Assembly: GCA_003049465.1 (NCBI GenBank)
Contig: PYSS01000057.1
Location: 1 to 64,000, forward strand
Source: Magnaporthiopsis rhizophila
Lineage: Eukaryota; Ascomycota; Sordariomycetes; Magnaporthales; Magnaporthaceae
Direction: 5' to 3'
DNA length: 64,000 nt
Position 1 is the stretch's first letter. Each line of letters starts with the position of its first letter. Positions 21,140-32,088 of this stretch are shown here, piece by piece. The position numbers were made by a program, and so were the translations under genes. The notes beneath the pieces were generated by a model. It did no database searches and was not told the DNA's origin. It saw only the letters and a list, made by a program, of their open reading frames with translations.

Positions 21140-22894
21140 ATGATACCCTCACGACCAATCTTTTCAGCGTTCGCGCTGCTGGCCTCCAGCGCCTTCCACT
21201 TCGGCAACGTCGCCGCCCAAACCCACGGCTTGACTGACTGCCAGCCGCTGGTCAAAGACTGCCCACCGAACAAAGCCTTTGGCATGGCTTACAACTGGAA
21301 CTTCAACACGACCCCCGCCGGTTGGGAAACCAAAGTCAGGCCTGTCACGTATGACAACAACAATGGCGCCTCTTTCACCATCACCAAGCAGGGCGAGTCG
21401 CCCACCATCCGCTCAACGTACTACATCTTCTTCGGCCGCGTCGAGATTATTGCAAAGGCTGCGCCCGGCGTCGGCATGATCAGCTCGATGATGTTGCTCA
21501 GCGATGACCTTGACGAGATCGACTGGGAGTTCCTCGGAATCAACTCGACCCATGCCCTGACAAACTACTTCGGCAAGGGCATCGAAGACTTCACCAAAGG
21601 CGAGTACTACCCCGTCAAGGGTGGCGTCCAGGCCGACTTCCACAACTACACCACCCTCTGGACCAAGGACCGCCTGGACTGGATCATCGACGGACAGATC
21701 GTGCGCACTCTGCTGCCCAAGGACGCCAACAACACGTATAACTACCCCCAGACACCCATGCGCCTCTCCATGGGCATCTGGGCTTCTAGCGACCCAAGGT
21801 TGCCCAAGGGTACCCAGGAATGGGGCGGCGGCGCCTCCGACTTCAGCAAGGGCCCTTTCAGCATGAATGTCAAGAGCACCTACATTGAGGATTTTAGCAC
21901 TGGCAAGGAATATGTCTATGGCGATCGCAGTGGGACCTACCAGAGCATCAAGGTCGTTGCGTAAGTTTTATTTTGGGGTTGGTTTGATCCGATCGACTTT
22001 TTTGCCCTGCGACTAACCGCCGGCTTCCTTCCAACTAGTGGCGAGTCCACGGCCAACTCCACTCTCACGGCGGCACAGGTTCAGGACAAGAGCGTCTCTG
22101 ACCGCTGGAATGAACTCTCCTCGGGCGCCAAGACGGGCGTGTACGTGGGTAGCGCGGCCTTCGTTGCCCTCATCGCTGGCTCGCTGCTCTTCTACTTCCT
22201 CCGCCAGCGCAAGCGGGGTCAGGAGGAGTCCAGGCTCGCCGCCGAACGTGAGGAGCGCGAGCGCGTCGAGCTGGAGCAGTACCGCAAGGCCGGCATCAAC
22301 CCCGACAGTCTGGTGCAGCAGACAGAGTATAACGCGAAGGACCGCGACGACATGGGCAGCCGGGGCGGCGGCAACAGCATCGACGGTCAGGCCGTGGTTC
22401 CCGGCAGCCCTCTCAACGAGAAGTCCTGGGGAGCCCCCATGGCCGCGGCAGCTATTGGCGGTGCGGCGGGAGGCGCTGCTGCTGCCAACGGCATGCGCAG
22501 CCCCAGCGCCCCCCTGCTTCGGGACGGCCCCTCTAGCCCCGGCCATAACAACGGATTCAACGGCCAGTACTATGACGAACAGCCCAGCCAGTACGACCAG
22601 CAACAGCAGCAGCAGCAATACGGCCGGGATCTCGGTCCCCAGGGCGGTATGAGGTCCTCTCCCGGTCCTGCCGGAATGGCGCGGGCACCCAGCCCGGGCG
22701 CTCCGCCGTTCCCTCCGCCTCAGGGCCCGCCTTCGCCGGCTGCGTACGGGAGCAACGGACGTAGCTATACGACGCCTGCAGAACGCATGGGAAGCCCCGG
22801 CCCCATGAACGGACCGCAACGTAGCTACACTAATGACCCGTACCAAGGCCACGGTGATGGCCAGCACGGTAGTGGTGGCCAGCAGTGGAGGTAG
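21140..22894 (+). CDS. CRH-family chitin-glucan transglycosylase (GH16), membrane anchored
   Basis: The model is join(21140..21960,22039..22894), 558 aa, with a 78-nt phase-2 intron (GTAAGT/CTAG). A signal peptide ends near residue 27 (after VAAQ). A Cys pair (DCQPLVKDC) follows, then the GH16 domain to about residue 285, with the catalytic motif DEIDWEF at 125-131. Such enzymes cross-link chitin to beta-glucan in the cell wall. Instead of a GPI signal, residues 308-330 form one transmembrane helix (VYVGSAAFVALIAGSLLFYF), followed by Arg/Lys and a cytosolic tail of about 225 residues. The tail has an acidic/basic coiled-coil-like start (EREERERVELEQYR), a polyGln run and Pro/Gly-rich sequence. 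This makes it a type I membrane CRH protein. Confidence 0.9.
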
Positions 22895-23447
22895 TTGTTA
22901 AATGCTCGAGATGGGATGGGACACCCTGCTGGAGTACAGCCATTCGGTTGGATCTGTCCTGTCTGATTTCGTTCTGCATCCCCTGACTCCTGGCTCGACT
23001 CCTAATCTTGGCTTGGACACACTTCGCTTCATGGACGTTTTTGGTTTGGCGGTTACATTTTTTTTTTCTTTTTGTCCGGATACATCTTTTAGCTGTGTTC
23101 ACTCTATAGTGCCCTCGATACGCCTCTCGCATCTGCTTTGCCAAGATATCATTCGGGATCTGTGGCTGGTTGAGCCCCATAGGTCACACGTCATTAGCTC
23201 GTTGCATAATCTTTTGCATATACCCAGTTTCTTTGGAATCGCGTGACGCGATCGTGGACCCTGACGCAGTAATTACCCTTACATCCGTTTTGCGTGTAGT
23301 CGGGTCTATGGTTGTGATTGTCATGGACCACAAACCCCGAGGCGAACGGTCCGGTATTATCTGCGATACTTCATATTTGTTCTCGGCCACTCTGGGACTT
23401 AATGACAAGGTCCAGACCAGGGGCGCAACTATTAGCCCCAGCACCAT
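22895..23447. other. Intergenic spacer after the CRH gene
   Basis: About 550 bp with no supported gene; it holds the 3' flank of the CRH gene and the 3' end of the P450 pseudogene. Confidence 0.55.
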
Positions 23448-24765
23448 CTACCACCAAACCTCCTTCAAGTCGACCCACATGTCGGGCTTCATCCAGATCC
23501 AGTACGTGTCCATCTCGCCCTCGTCCCGACGCCTCATGCATTCGCGAGCGGCGGCACCGTCGGAGGGCGAGGTCAAAGTGCCAGAGCGGGTGGACCGGCA
23601 CGATGCGCGGGTTTAGGCAGGCCAGGTTTTTGCCCCATGCAGTTGTGGGGTCCCGTGCCGAAGGGCTGCGACGCGGCGCGGCGGTTGGCTTTGAAGCTTG
23701 GGTCGTCGGCGGCGACGCCACCATCGAGCTAGCGCCGGGCCCCGAAAACGGTCCGGGTTGGAGAATTGGCTTACGCTCCGGACGGCGGCCAGGGCGCGAC
23801 GGCGCCGCCCGGCGGTACGACGCGTGGCCAGTTGGACGGCGCGGGCGAGAATGTGACATCAGATAATTTTCTTTACATCAAATCTCAACTACTTCTCTAT
23901 AAGTAAGGGGAGCCGGAGGGCCTCCCGAGCGAGGTGTTGAGGTAAGGGAAGGTGGGTTGCGCGAAATCTCCCAGCCGATGTCGCCGGGGGGGGGGGGAGG
24001 CGAAGGCCCGCCTCACCTCGTCTGTTGCCCGAGACAGCCCACAGCATAAAGCACGCCCACCCCGTTATGGTGTTGGCGGTCGCTCTCGCTGCCGGCGCTG
24101 ATGAAAAGCGCCGTGTTGAGCACGATCTCGGTCGGGTCAGGGCTGGGGCGCTGCTACCACCGCCGAGGATGTGCTTGGTTGGGGTCCGGATGCGGGCGGT
24201 CTTTGTCGGCCGGGCGCCGAGCGTCTTGTCGCGCGAGTTGTCAAAGTGGGCGCGACGCCCGGTCTCACGTCGCGGCCTTAAAGGTGTTGATGATGGCGCG
24301 CGCCCAGTTGTTGGGCTTCCTTGCGTCCAGGCGGCGGCCGAAGGGCTCGGCGAAGCAGAAGTCGTCGATTATGCCGAAGGTCGTGTTGAGGCTTGGACTT
24401 AGGGGTTGGGGTAGGTCCGATCACGTGCGCCGCTCGGCCGGGTTGGCCGCCTTTCTCCGCGCCCTAACCGACAGGGCCGCGACGAGCTTGTCGAGGTGCA
24501 CGTGGAGGATGCTCTCCTGCTGCAGCGAGGCGCGGTTGGTAAAGGGCGAGGCGGGCGTGGCGCTGTTGTGTGCTCGGCGTTGTTGGTCAGGCTGACGCCG
24601 GCTTGTCCGTCGACGAACAGGCCTCGCTCCGGTGAAGGCTTGTCTCTTTTCTAAATTTGGCGGGTAGCCGATGCTGTGATTTCGGTGCCGGCTACGACCA
24701 TGAAGGGACGCTCGACTTCAGCATTCCTTTTGCGTGAGGCCGTGGTTGATGACGGAGACCTGGTG
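23448..24765 (-). pseudogene. Cytochrome P450 pseudogene
   Basis: Conserved P450 blocks appear on the minus strand in correct order but in different frames. They are a C-helix-like FTNRASLQQESILHVHLDKL (about 24550-24490), IIDDFCFAEPFG (about 24370), an I-helix NTALFISAGSES (about 24110-24080), and the haem loop FGTGPHNCMG with its Cys codon at 23639-23641. The last block ends YWIWMKPDMWVDLKEV before a TAG at 23448-23450. Frame changes occur right after the haem loop, where one extra G lies in a GGGG run, again after DLAL, and in the I-helix. The ERR region between I-helix and haem is scrambled. GC content stays high, so decay was by small indels, not RIP. The N-terminal membrane anchor is not clearly recognisable, though degenerate sequence extends to about 25.2 kb. 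A functional gene is excluded unless many indels are assembly errors. Confidence 0.75.
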
Positions 24766-25762
24766 TAATTATCCCTGGAAGCACAAACTGAGTGTGGGAG
24801 GGAAATGGTAGGACCGGAGCGGCTCGTCCCGTACCATGTGTCGCGGTCGTAGTAGATGTGCACAAAGGGGCCCCGCCTTGTGCTAGTGGTTTGGCCCCGG
24901 GTGCACCCGGTACTGCCTGCCGCTGTACGTCGGCTTGGCCGGCCGGAGGCACGAGGGGGTCGCCACCCACGGCGCCGCGGGGAACTGGCGGAACCGGTAA
25001 CCACGCCCACACGCTGGTCGCGAGGTATCAGGCCGCCAGCACGCACGCGCCGCGGCGGCAAGAGCCCATGATACGGGCGGCACTGGAGGCATGGCGAGCT
25101 TGAGCTGCCGCACCTTCGCAAAGACGTGGAGTCCCTTAAGCAGGCGGAGGGAGTGGCGGGCGATTTGGACCGCCTGGCAGGACATTGCTGGCGACCATGG
25201 AGGAGAGGCTGGCAGTGTTGTCCTGGAGCGGACCTATGGCGAGCTGGAGATCTACGGACTGGACAGCTTGAACAGGGGACGAGGTAGCAAATGAGGGAGA
25301 GAGTCAGTTTTAAGGGGTGCTGGCCATTTAGCAAATATATAAAGGCCGTTTTTACGCATGACGAAACGTCCAAGCTAGGCAGCGAATCTACCGATGTGTG
25401 TAGGGAGTGGAGGATACCTTAAATAGGATCTGGTGTCTGCCAGGTGAGCTAAAGTTAGCGAGGTAGATATAGATATAGGAGGTCATGTATGACTTGGCAG
25501 CCATCCAAGTAGCGAAATAGTACCTAAAGGATTTTTACCGGCATAAAGAAGCTTAACACTATCTTCGAAATCCTCCGACATTTTTTTTTACCGCGCGTCA
25601 GCACCCATTTTCTATCACCTCTTGCTTACAGGATCCGCGCCTGCATTGCAGCCTACAACGCTATGCGGTCAAGTGCTAGGAAAATGTGCATATAGGGGCG
25701 TGAGTGTAAGAAGAACCAGCCATCTCGCTTCGGCTTCCCCTTCCCCTTTGCACTCTCCCCCA
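24766..25762. other. Degenerate sequence 5' of the P450 pseudogene
   Basis: Minus-strand frames up to 25185 carry Pro- and Ala-rich coding-like sequence that may be the eroded P450 N-terminus, but I cannot align it with confidence. From 25320 to 25620 the sequence is AT-richer with short TATAGATATAGG-type repeats, and no gene is seen. Confidence 0.4.
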
Positions 25763-26649
25763 TCGATATGGCTCATGACCTGGACGGTATCACGGCCCTG
25801 CCCGAGGGCACGAAGCCTGCGCCTGGGAGTACACGCGCTGCGTCTTTCCGCAGCACACTAACTGGAAGCGCTACGTGGCCTTTATACGCACCACTATCGT
25901 GGGCATTATCGCCGAGTTTCGTGGCGAGGTCGCCAAGGTGACGGCGGGCGACTCGATCCTGGGTTCTCGACGCGTTGTTCGAGAGCACGCTCAGCCACTC
26001 CCTGATGGTGCCGCGAGTACAAGGCCTTCCTGCTCATTACGACCGAGAAGACGAATAAGCGACGCGGCCATGAGCTGTTCCGGCGCCATGTTAATATGCT
26101 CATGGCCTCCGCGCGCGCTTGATTCTTTCACATGGGCGACTGCGACAACCTCGCGCGCTTCTCGCTCGCCGCCGCTCTGGCCCGCCGCGACGTGCGACGT
26201 CCGAGAAGGAGAGAAGTTCGAGCCGCGGACCGAGATCGGCGGCACGCTCTACGATGCCATGGCCTTCATAGACATCGCAGTCAGGGCGAGGCAAACACCG
26301 CGTTCGCATACGCACCCGAGAAGATGCGACACCAGCATCACGCCCAGCACCAGCCGCGGGAGCGACACCAGCGTCGAGGACAATGACATCGGCAAACCCA
26401 GCACCGATACCGTGCAGGTGCCGGGCGTCGAGCCAGCTCTTCCACACGCTGCTGAAGCACTGCGGCGAGCTCATGTTCCCCGAGCCGCCGTCGTACCCTG
26501 GCCCGTTCGGCCGAGCTGGACTGCGACCGCTGCGGCTACCAGGCGTCGGACGCGCCCGCCGCACGTACCGCTTCGGCGGCGCCGACCTGTGCCGCGTTTG
26601 TCTGGCCATGTGGTGCGGCTACATCGAGTCGTCCCCGGAGCGCGTCTAG
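25763..26649 (+). pseudogene. Degenerate gene of unknown family
   Basis: Plus-strand coding-like blocks jump between frames. They include WEYTRCVFPQHTNWKRYVAF (about 25830), EYKAFLLITTEKTNKRRGHE (about 26010), GGTLYDAMAFIDIAVRAR (about 26240) and ADLCRVCLAMWCGYIESSPE (about 26580). In the alternate frame the last region reads LDCDRCGYQ, so a Cys-rich C-terminus is possible. GC content is high and no RIP signature is visible. I do not recognise the family. It lies in the same eroded island as the P450 pseudogene and may have belonged to the same lost cluster. Confidence 0.45.
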
Positions 26650-27709
26650 GCGGCCATTCCCGACGTTGTGCTCAAGAAGCCGCCGCCGAACCACATCACG
26701 AGAGGCCGCATGGGGAGGTTTCCGGCCCGGCCTGTTGCGTGTAGGCTCAGAGTTTAAGCCTGGATGGTCATACTAGGTGCCTGCGCCCTTGTCCTAGGTG
26801 TTGTATACTGTGCCGAGTCTTGTCGGGCGTTTCTGCTGTTTCCGGCGCACGCAGGGTTTTCATCAGCTACGGGCCGGAGGAAAATACAAAAGCCAAAAGG
26901 GAATAACAGGACAATAATTGGTGCCGATCTTCCCGGTGGCAGGGGTAAGCTGCGGGCTTCGTATAGTACAATTGGTGATCAGCTCGATGAACATGAGCAG
27001 GTCGAGCCTTAGTTTAACCCCAACTATCCACCGTTCACTCCGCCTTCCCAGATCAGCACTTTGGATCGTCTGAAACGCCAGATGGCCGTCATGGCCAGCC
27101 TATAAGCCCCACATTACTCATCCTAGCCCACTCCAGGGGCCCGGGTTGGCGCAGGTGACCTCGGCTCCGGGGTTCGGGCCTTGTGTACCGACTCCGACGG
27201 CTGGGGCACCACACGCAGATGTCCTGGCACCAGCCGCTGCAAACCATAACCGCTCAGGGCCGAAAGGCCTACAGGGGCCACTTCCGAGTCGCCGTTTTGG
27301 ATGGGTTAATGCCAAGGGCGAAGTTGTAATTATTTTCCTTGTGGTTACTCTTTTTTCGGTTTTGTATCTTCCTTTTCTTTCCGCTTTTTATAAGGAAAAA
27401 AAAAAAAAATTATTTGTCGTCTTAACGCCGGACACTGCGTTTTGTGAAAAGCAGTAACGCAGGAATCCTCGGATTTGGCATGTTTTCTACAATACCTCTT
27501 CTAAGCGCGATTCTCATTTTCTATCCCAAATCGGTGCAAGAAGGCCTTCATGTACTGGCAGGAGCCCCTGAGGCTGAAGGACAGTGGGGCGTGTTATGGT
27601 CGCTTCCAGATCCCCACCGACATGGAGTTTATTTAGACGACCTATTTCCTCTCCTAATGCACGTTAGCCCTCTTTCCCACACCAACGAATTTCGGCACCC
27701 GAGAACAGA
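26650..27709. other. Intergenic region between pseudogene island and HAD gene
   Basis: No supported gene. A hydrophobic stretch can be read near 27330-27390 on the plus strand, but it sits in T-rich sequence ending in an A13 run and lacks a convincing start. Confidence 0.5.
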
Positions 27710-28805
27710 ATGGCACGCCCACAGCCGCGTAATATCCTTGTCTGCTTCGACGCCTTTGGAACCCTAATCTGGCCGCGCAGGTCCGTGCCGCAGCAATATG
27801 GTGAGGCCGCGCGCCAGCTCGGCTTGTGGGGTTTCAGCGACCGAGACATCAAGATCTCGTTCAAGAATGCCTTTACGCAGATGATGAAGGACCACCCCAA
27901 CTATGGCCACCAGAGCAACATGGGCGCCGAGACCTGGTGGACGAATGTTGGCCACGCCCCAGACCCTGCTATGCCTTTGCGATCATATCCTCTGCTAACC
28001 GACGGGGTGAACGCGGCAGCTGATCCACAGGACCTTTACCCCGCTGCTGAGCGAGAAGGATAGGCAAACAATCCCCCGCGATCTGGCGCCGCTATTGCTG
28101 CGCCGCTTTTCGTCGGGGGAGGGGTATCGACTCGTCGACGAAGAGATTAGCCCGCTGCTGCGGGAGCTGCGTCCCCTGCGGCGGCACCAGGTCGCGGGCA
28201 TGACTGGCCCCGAGGACCAGCAGCGCCCCTACCGCGTGGCTCTGGGCGTCATCACCAACTCCGACGACCGCATCCCGGCAGTCTTTTCGTCCCTCGGCCT
28301 GGCCGTCGGCCCCTTGCGCTGGGGTCAGGGGCAGCTGCCGGCAGCCGACGCGACCGGCGGCATCGCAGAGGAGCCGCAGTACGACATTGACTTCTGCTGC
28401 ATGTCGTACGACGTGGGGCGCGAGAAGCCGGATGCTGCCATATTTCGCGCCGCACAATCCCTGGCCAGCACATCAATCGGTGCGGCCGGACACGCGCAGA
28501 CCGGGGTCGAAGGCGAGGAGGATGGACTGCAACCTGGAGGATCCGCGCCCGAGTCGGACTGGACATCGATCTACGTCGGCGACGATTACGCGCACGATGT
28601 GTGTGGAGCGGTAGAAGCAGGCTGGCACGGGGTTCTTGTGGGCACCGAGGGCGGAAAGGCGCGGTCGTTGCCCGGGCTCGCCACATCCTTGTCGTCTATA
28701 GAGGACCTGGTTTCTTCGGGAGGACGGGGCTTCCGCGCCGAGAGCGCTGCGACTGTTCTACGGTGGCTTTGCGGACGACTGGCCAGATTTCAGCAACCAG
28801 CGTAA
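27710..28805 (+). CDS. HAD-superfamily hydrolase, HDHD3-like
   Basis: Two exons. Motif I is CFDAFGTL near residue 12 (nucleophile Asp; the usual second Asp is Phe, as in haloacid-dehalogenase-type members). Motif II is GVITNSDDR, motif III has the Lys of REKPDAAIF, and motif IV is YVGDDYAHDVCGA. The cap region carries WGFSDRDIKISFKNAF. The substrate is unknown; the fold is probably a phosphatase. The intron is certain, because frame is lost after WWTN and regained at TFTPLLSEKDRQ, with a CAG acceptor at 28028-28030 and a CTAAC branch site. The donor is not certain. The only phase-compatible one I find is 27937 (GTGGAC), giving join(27710..27936,28031..28805); GTTGGC at 27947 fits homology better but breaks frame. 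The C-terminal 50 residues are less conserved. Confidence 0.75.
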
Positions 28806-29179
28806 GCCTTTGCCTGGCGGGATTGAACTGCCGCTTTTTTTGCCTTGTTGTAAAGATCGACAATGGCCAACTCCGCCCCCACGGCTCGGCGATGGCGAGT
28901 CGATGACGTCGTTGCGCCCCGCCTACCCACCCGATCGTGTCGACACTTTGGTGACGCGCGACTGCCATCACGCATCGGAAAATAAACAGCACTGTGAAGT
29001 GACGATTGATTTCGTTATATTGGCGTCAGGGAGCGTTGCGGGTGGATCTGCGTGGTCTACTTATAACAATCAACGCCGTCGCTGCCTCGGCCTAAATTTG
29101 ACGTCTCACCAATCCATTCCACCACATTTGAACACGACGCAGCCACCGTCTATAATCGCACATATAATCATCAATCGTC
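28806..29179. promoter_or_regulatory. Spacer and presumed promoter of the alcohol dehydrogenase
   Basis: These 374 bp separate two co-oriented genes. A TATAAT-like AT-rich run lies at 29150-29170, close to the start of the dehydrogenase. No other site is identifiable. Confidence 0.45.
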
Positions 29180-30780
29180 ATGGCGACAAGTCAGGCAGCC
29201 TACGCCGTGGAGAAGGCCATTGGCCACAAGGACCAGCCGCCGCAGGACTCAATCGTGAAGCTGGATGTTGCCGACAACAGCGGCGAGACGGGCGATAGCA
29301 ACCGAACCATGAAGGCACTCGTCTGGCTTGGCAAGAACAAGGTCGAGATGGGTAAGTGCACGATCTGTGTCACCATGAATGCCAGTTGACCAAGTCCGCC
29401 CTACTAATCTACAAGGTCTGGCCCTTATGCAGCGGACATGCCGAGGCCCAAGATTTTGGAGCCGAGAGACGTTATTCTCAAGGTGACGGGCAGCACGGTC
29501 TGCGGCAGCGACCTGCACCTGCTGCACGGCACAATCATGCAGATGAAGAAGAACGACATCTTGGGCCACGAGTTCTGCGGCATCGTCGATGAGATCGGCC
29601 CCGATGTGAAGAATGTCAAAGTCGGCAAGCGATACGTCGCCTCGTTCCAGATCGCCTGCGGAGAGGTTCGTCCCCCTCGTCTCCTCGTTTCCATCCCAAG
29701 GATCAGTCGAGCTAACCACCTAAGCAGTGCTTCTACTGCAAGCAAAAGCTCACCTCCCAATGCGAGCGCACCAACGCCAACACGACGGTGCAGGCCATGT
29801 ACGGCGGGCAGACGGCGGGCATATTCGGCTACTCGCACCTGACGGGCGGGTTCGCGGGCGGACAGGCCGAGTATGTGCGCGTGCCGCTGGGCGACGTCAA
29901 CCTGCTCGAGATACCGGACTCGGTCCCCGACGAGAAGGCGCTGTTCCTGTCCGACGTGCTGCCGACGGCCTACAACGCCGTCAAGGACACGGCCGTCTAC
30001 GAGGGTGACGTCGTCGCCATCTTCGGCGCGGGTCCCATCGGCCAGATGGCCGGCTTCTTCGCGCTGCGCGAGGGCGCCCGCGAGGTCATCTTTGTCGACA
30101 CGGAGCCGCGTGTGTCCTTCGTCATGGGCAGCTTCGCCGCCCACGAGACCATGGAGCGCCGCGTGCGCGCCATCGACTACAAGAAGCTGGCGTCGGGCGT
30201 CACCACCAAGGAAACGGTCGTCAGCACGCTCAAGGAGATGTGCGGCGGCAGGGGCCCCGACGTCGCCATCGACTGCGCCGCCGGCGAGTACCCAAAGGGC
30301 TGGGCGCACTGGCTCGAGATGGCTGTCGGCGCCGAGACAGACACGAGCGAGATCCTCAACGAGATGATTGAGAGCGTGCGCAACTATGGCCGCGTGGGTA
30401 TAACGGGTGTCTACGTCGGCTACGTAAATATTTTCCCATTCCTCCTTGCCGTTCTTCTTTTCTTCTTTTTATTCCAGACTGCTAACCGCATGCTCCCACA
30501 GACCAACCACTTCAACATCGGCTCGCTGATGCAGCGTGGCATCCGCCTGATCGGCAACGGCCAGGCCTCCGTGCAGAAGTACTGGGAAGAGCTGCTGGAG
30601 CGGGTGAAGAGCAACGACATTGACCCCTACCAGATGCTGTCTCATCGCGTGCGGCTCGAGGACCTCGACAAGGTGTACTACAAGTTCGAAAAGAAGGAGG
30701 ACGCCATGCAGAAGATCTTTGTCGAGACCAAGTGGTCGTTTCCGCGGGCTGAGGGTTCGCCTCAGTTGACGACGTACTAG
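29180..30780 (+). CDS. Zinc-dependent alcohol / formaldehyde dehydrogenase-like protein (MDR)
   Basis: The model is join(29180..29351,29433..29665,29728..30423,30502..30780), 459 aa. This medium-chain dehydrogenase oxidises alcohols or aldehydes with NAD(P). Visible are the catalytic-zinc Cys in GSTVCGSDLHLLHG, GHEFCG (His and Glu), the structural-zinc cluster ACGECFYCKQKLTSQC formed across the intron 2 junction, and the Rossmann loop IFGAGPIGQMAG. The acidic residue of FVDTEP after the next strand suggests a preference for NAD. A 40-residue N-terminal extension precedes the GroES-like fold. The three introns (81, 62, 78 nt) all join in frame with good donors. It is closest to the formaldehyde-dehydrogenase-like branch; the exact substrate is not deducible. 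It converges on the DUF2306 gene 213 bp away. Confidence 0.9.
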
Positions 30781-30993
30781 GGATGGCACGGATGGGTTCA
30801 AACAATGCTGAGCAACGTTTCTATATCACCAAGCTCCTACAGACTATGCTCAGTGGCAAGTCAGATATCTAGATCAACGGCTGAGGTCAATAATGAACTA
30901 TTGCGACAAAAATTCTTTCCAGCGTGTATGTACTTGGGTGTTCCCTTCCTTGACTCCTGGTGCAGTCGGCTCCCTCAACACCACCCTCCCATA

Positions 30994-32088
30994 TCAGCCA
31001 GACGACGGCGTCCATTTGGCCGAGTCCCCGAAAGAGTCGACCGTGAGCCCGGCGCTGCCTGGATTCTTCATTCCGGCCTCGGTCTGTCTTTGGTACGAGA
31101 TGTTGCGCAAACGCTCCGCCTCTGCGGGGGTGAGCCTGAGCTGTCATGGCGTGAAGTGGACGAGCGTCAGCCGACAGGCCCAAAAATAAAAAGAAACAAA
31201 AAGTCACATCGGGTTTCCCATAAAACTCACATAAATCTCGACACCAATCATGTGAATAGCTAGCGAAAGCCAAACCGAGGCGCCAAAGTTGAGAGTAAGG
31301 GAGCTTCCCACCCAGGATGGGCCCGCGTTGGGCGGATCCACAGGCACGACAACAGCAAGGTGCGGGTCCGTGCCGTTGACGCCGCTGTAAAATCCCGCGC
31401 AGCCGGGGAAACGGGCCAGGACCTTGGTGCGGTTGCCGTAGTGCTCAAAGTCGATCTGTTCGCAGGGGCGGACGGTGGCGTAGCCGGCGGGGGCGGTGAT
31501 GAACAACATGGCGAAGAAGCAGATGCGCGACGTGATGATGGCGCCCGCGTTGACCCAGGCGCGCAGCATCCAGGCGCGGTGCTGCTCGATCTGCAGGCGT
31601 CGGATGTTGTACCAGGCCAGCGCGAGCGGCACGACAAACGCCAGCGCCAGGAAGCCCGTGCCCGTCTGCACGTCGAGGGGGCCGCCCATGGCCCAGCGCG
31701 CCGCCATCAGGGCGCCGGCCGTGCCGACCAGCGCCAGCAGCAGCACGAGGTAGCCATTCAGCCGGTGCACGAGGATGGCGCGGTGGCGGATGACGGGCAC
31801 GAACTGCAGCACGACCAGGATCGAGGCCGGGATGATGGTGAAGAGGTGCAGCATCATGCCGGTCCGGGCGGCGCCCGGCCGGAAGTAGTGGATGTCGACG
31901 GCCCCCTGCGTGCGGAAGGTGCCGAAGTAGTCGAGAAATGGCAGCCGGGCCAGCGAGAAGCCGAGGAGGGCGCCGGCCAGGACGAAGAACAGGGCGAAGT
32001 TGTACCCCTTGGAGAAGCCGAGCGGGTTGTACAGCTTGCGCAGGACGGCGGCGACGCCGTTGGCTGGCGGGCGGGCGGATTCCACCAT
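30994..32088 (-). CDS. DUF2306 integral membrane protein
   Basis: The model is complement(join(30994..31140,31231..32088)), 334 aa. At least six hydrophobic helices are visible (for example FALFFVLAGALLGFSL, GMMLHLFTIIPASILVVLQF, LNGYLVLLLALVGTAGALMA), as in DUF2306, a family of fungal membrane proteins without assigned function. Several His residues in helices (HYF, HLF, HRAILVH) could bind haem or metal; that is inference. Without splicing the frame runs into an early TGA at 31204. A consensus GTGAGT donor right after VEIY and a CAG acceptor at 31141-31143 add a conserved-looking 48-residue tail (LTPAEAERLRNISYQRQ), so the two-exon model is preferred. The start is at 32088 (MVESARPP); ATG 32121, 11 codons upstream, is an alternative. 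Confidence 0.83.

Noticed and set aside
24665..24715. FMVVAGTEITAS, resembling a P450 I-helix, upstream of the C-helix block
   Set aside because: It is out of order relative to the other P450 blocks and a better-placed I-helix exists at about 24.1 kb; the alternate frame fits the region before the C-helix.
27146..27457. 103-aa plus-strand frame with a hydrophobic segment
   Set aside because: No ATG at the start, and the hydrophobic part comes from a T-rich run followed by poly(A).
29425..30309. 294-aa minus-strand frame over the alcohol dehydrogenase
   Set aside because: Antisense shadow; the plus strand carries all MDR signatures.
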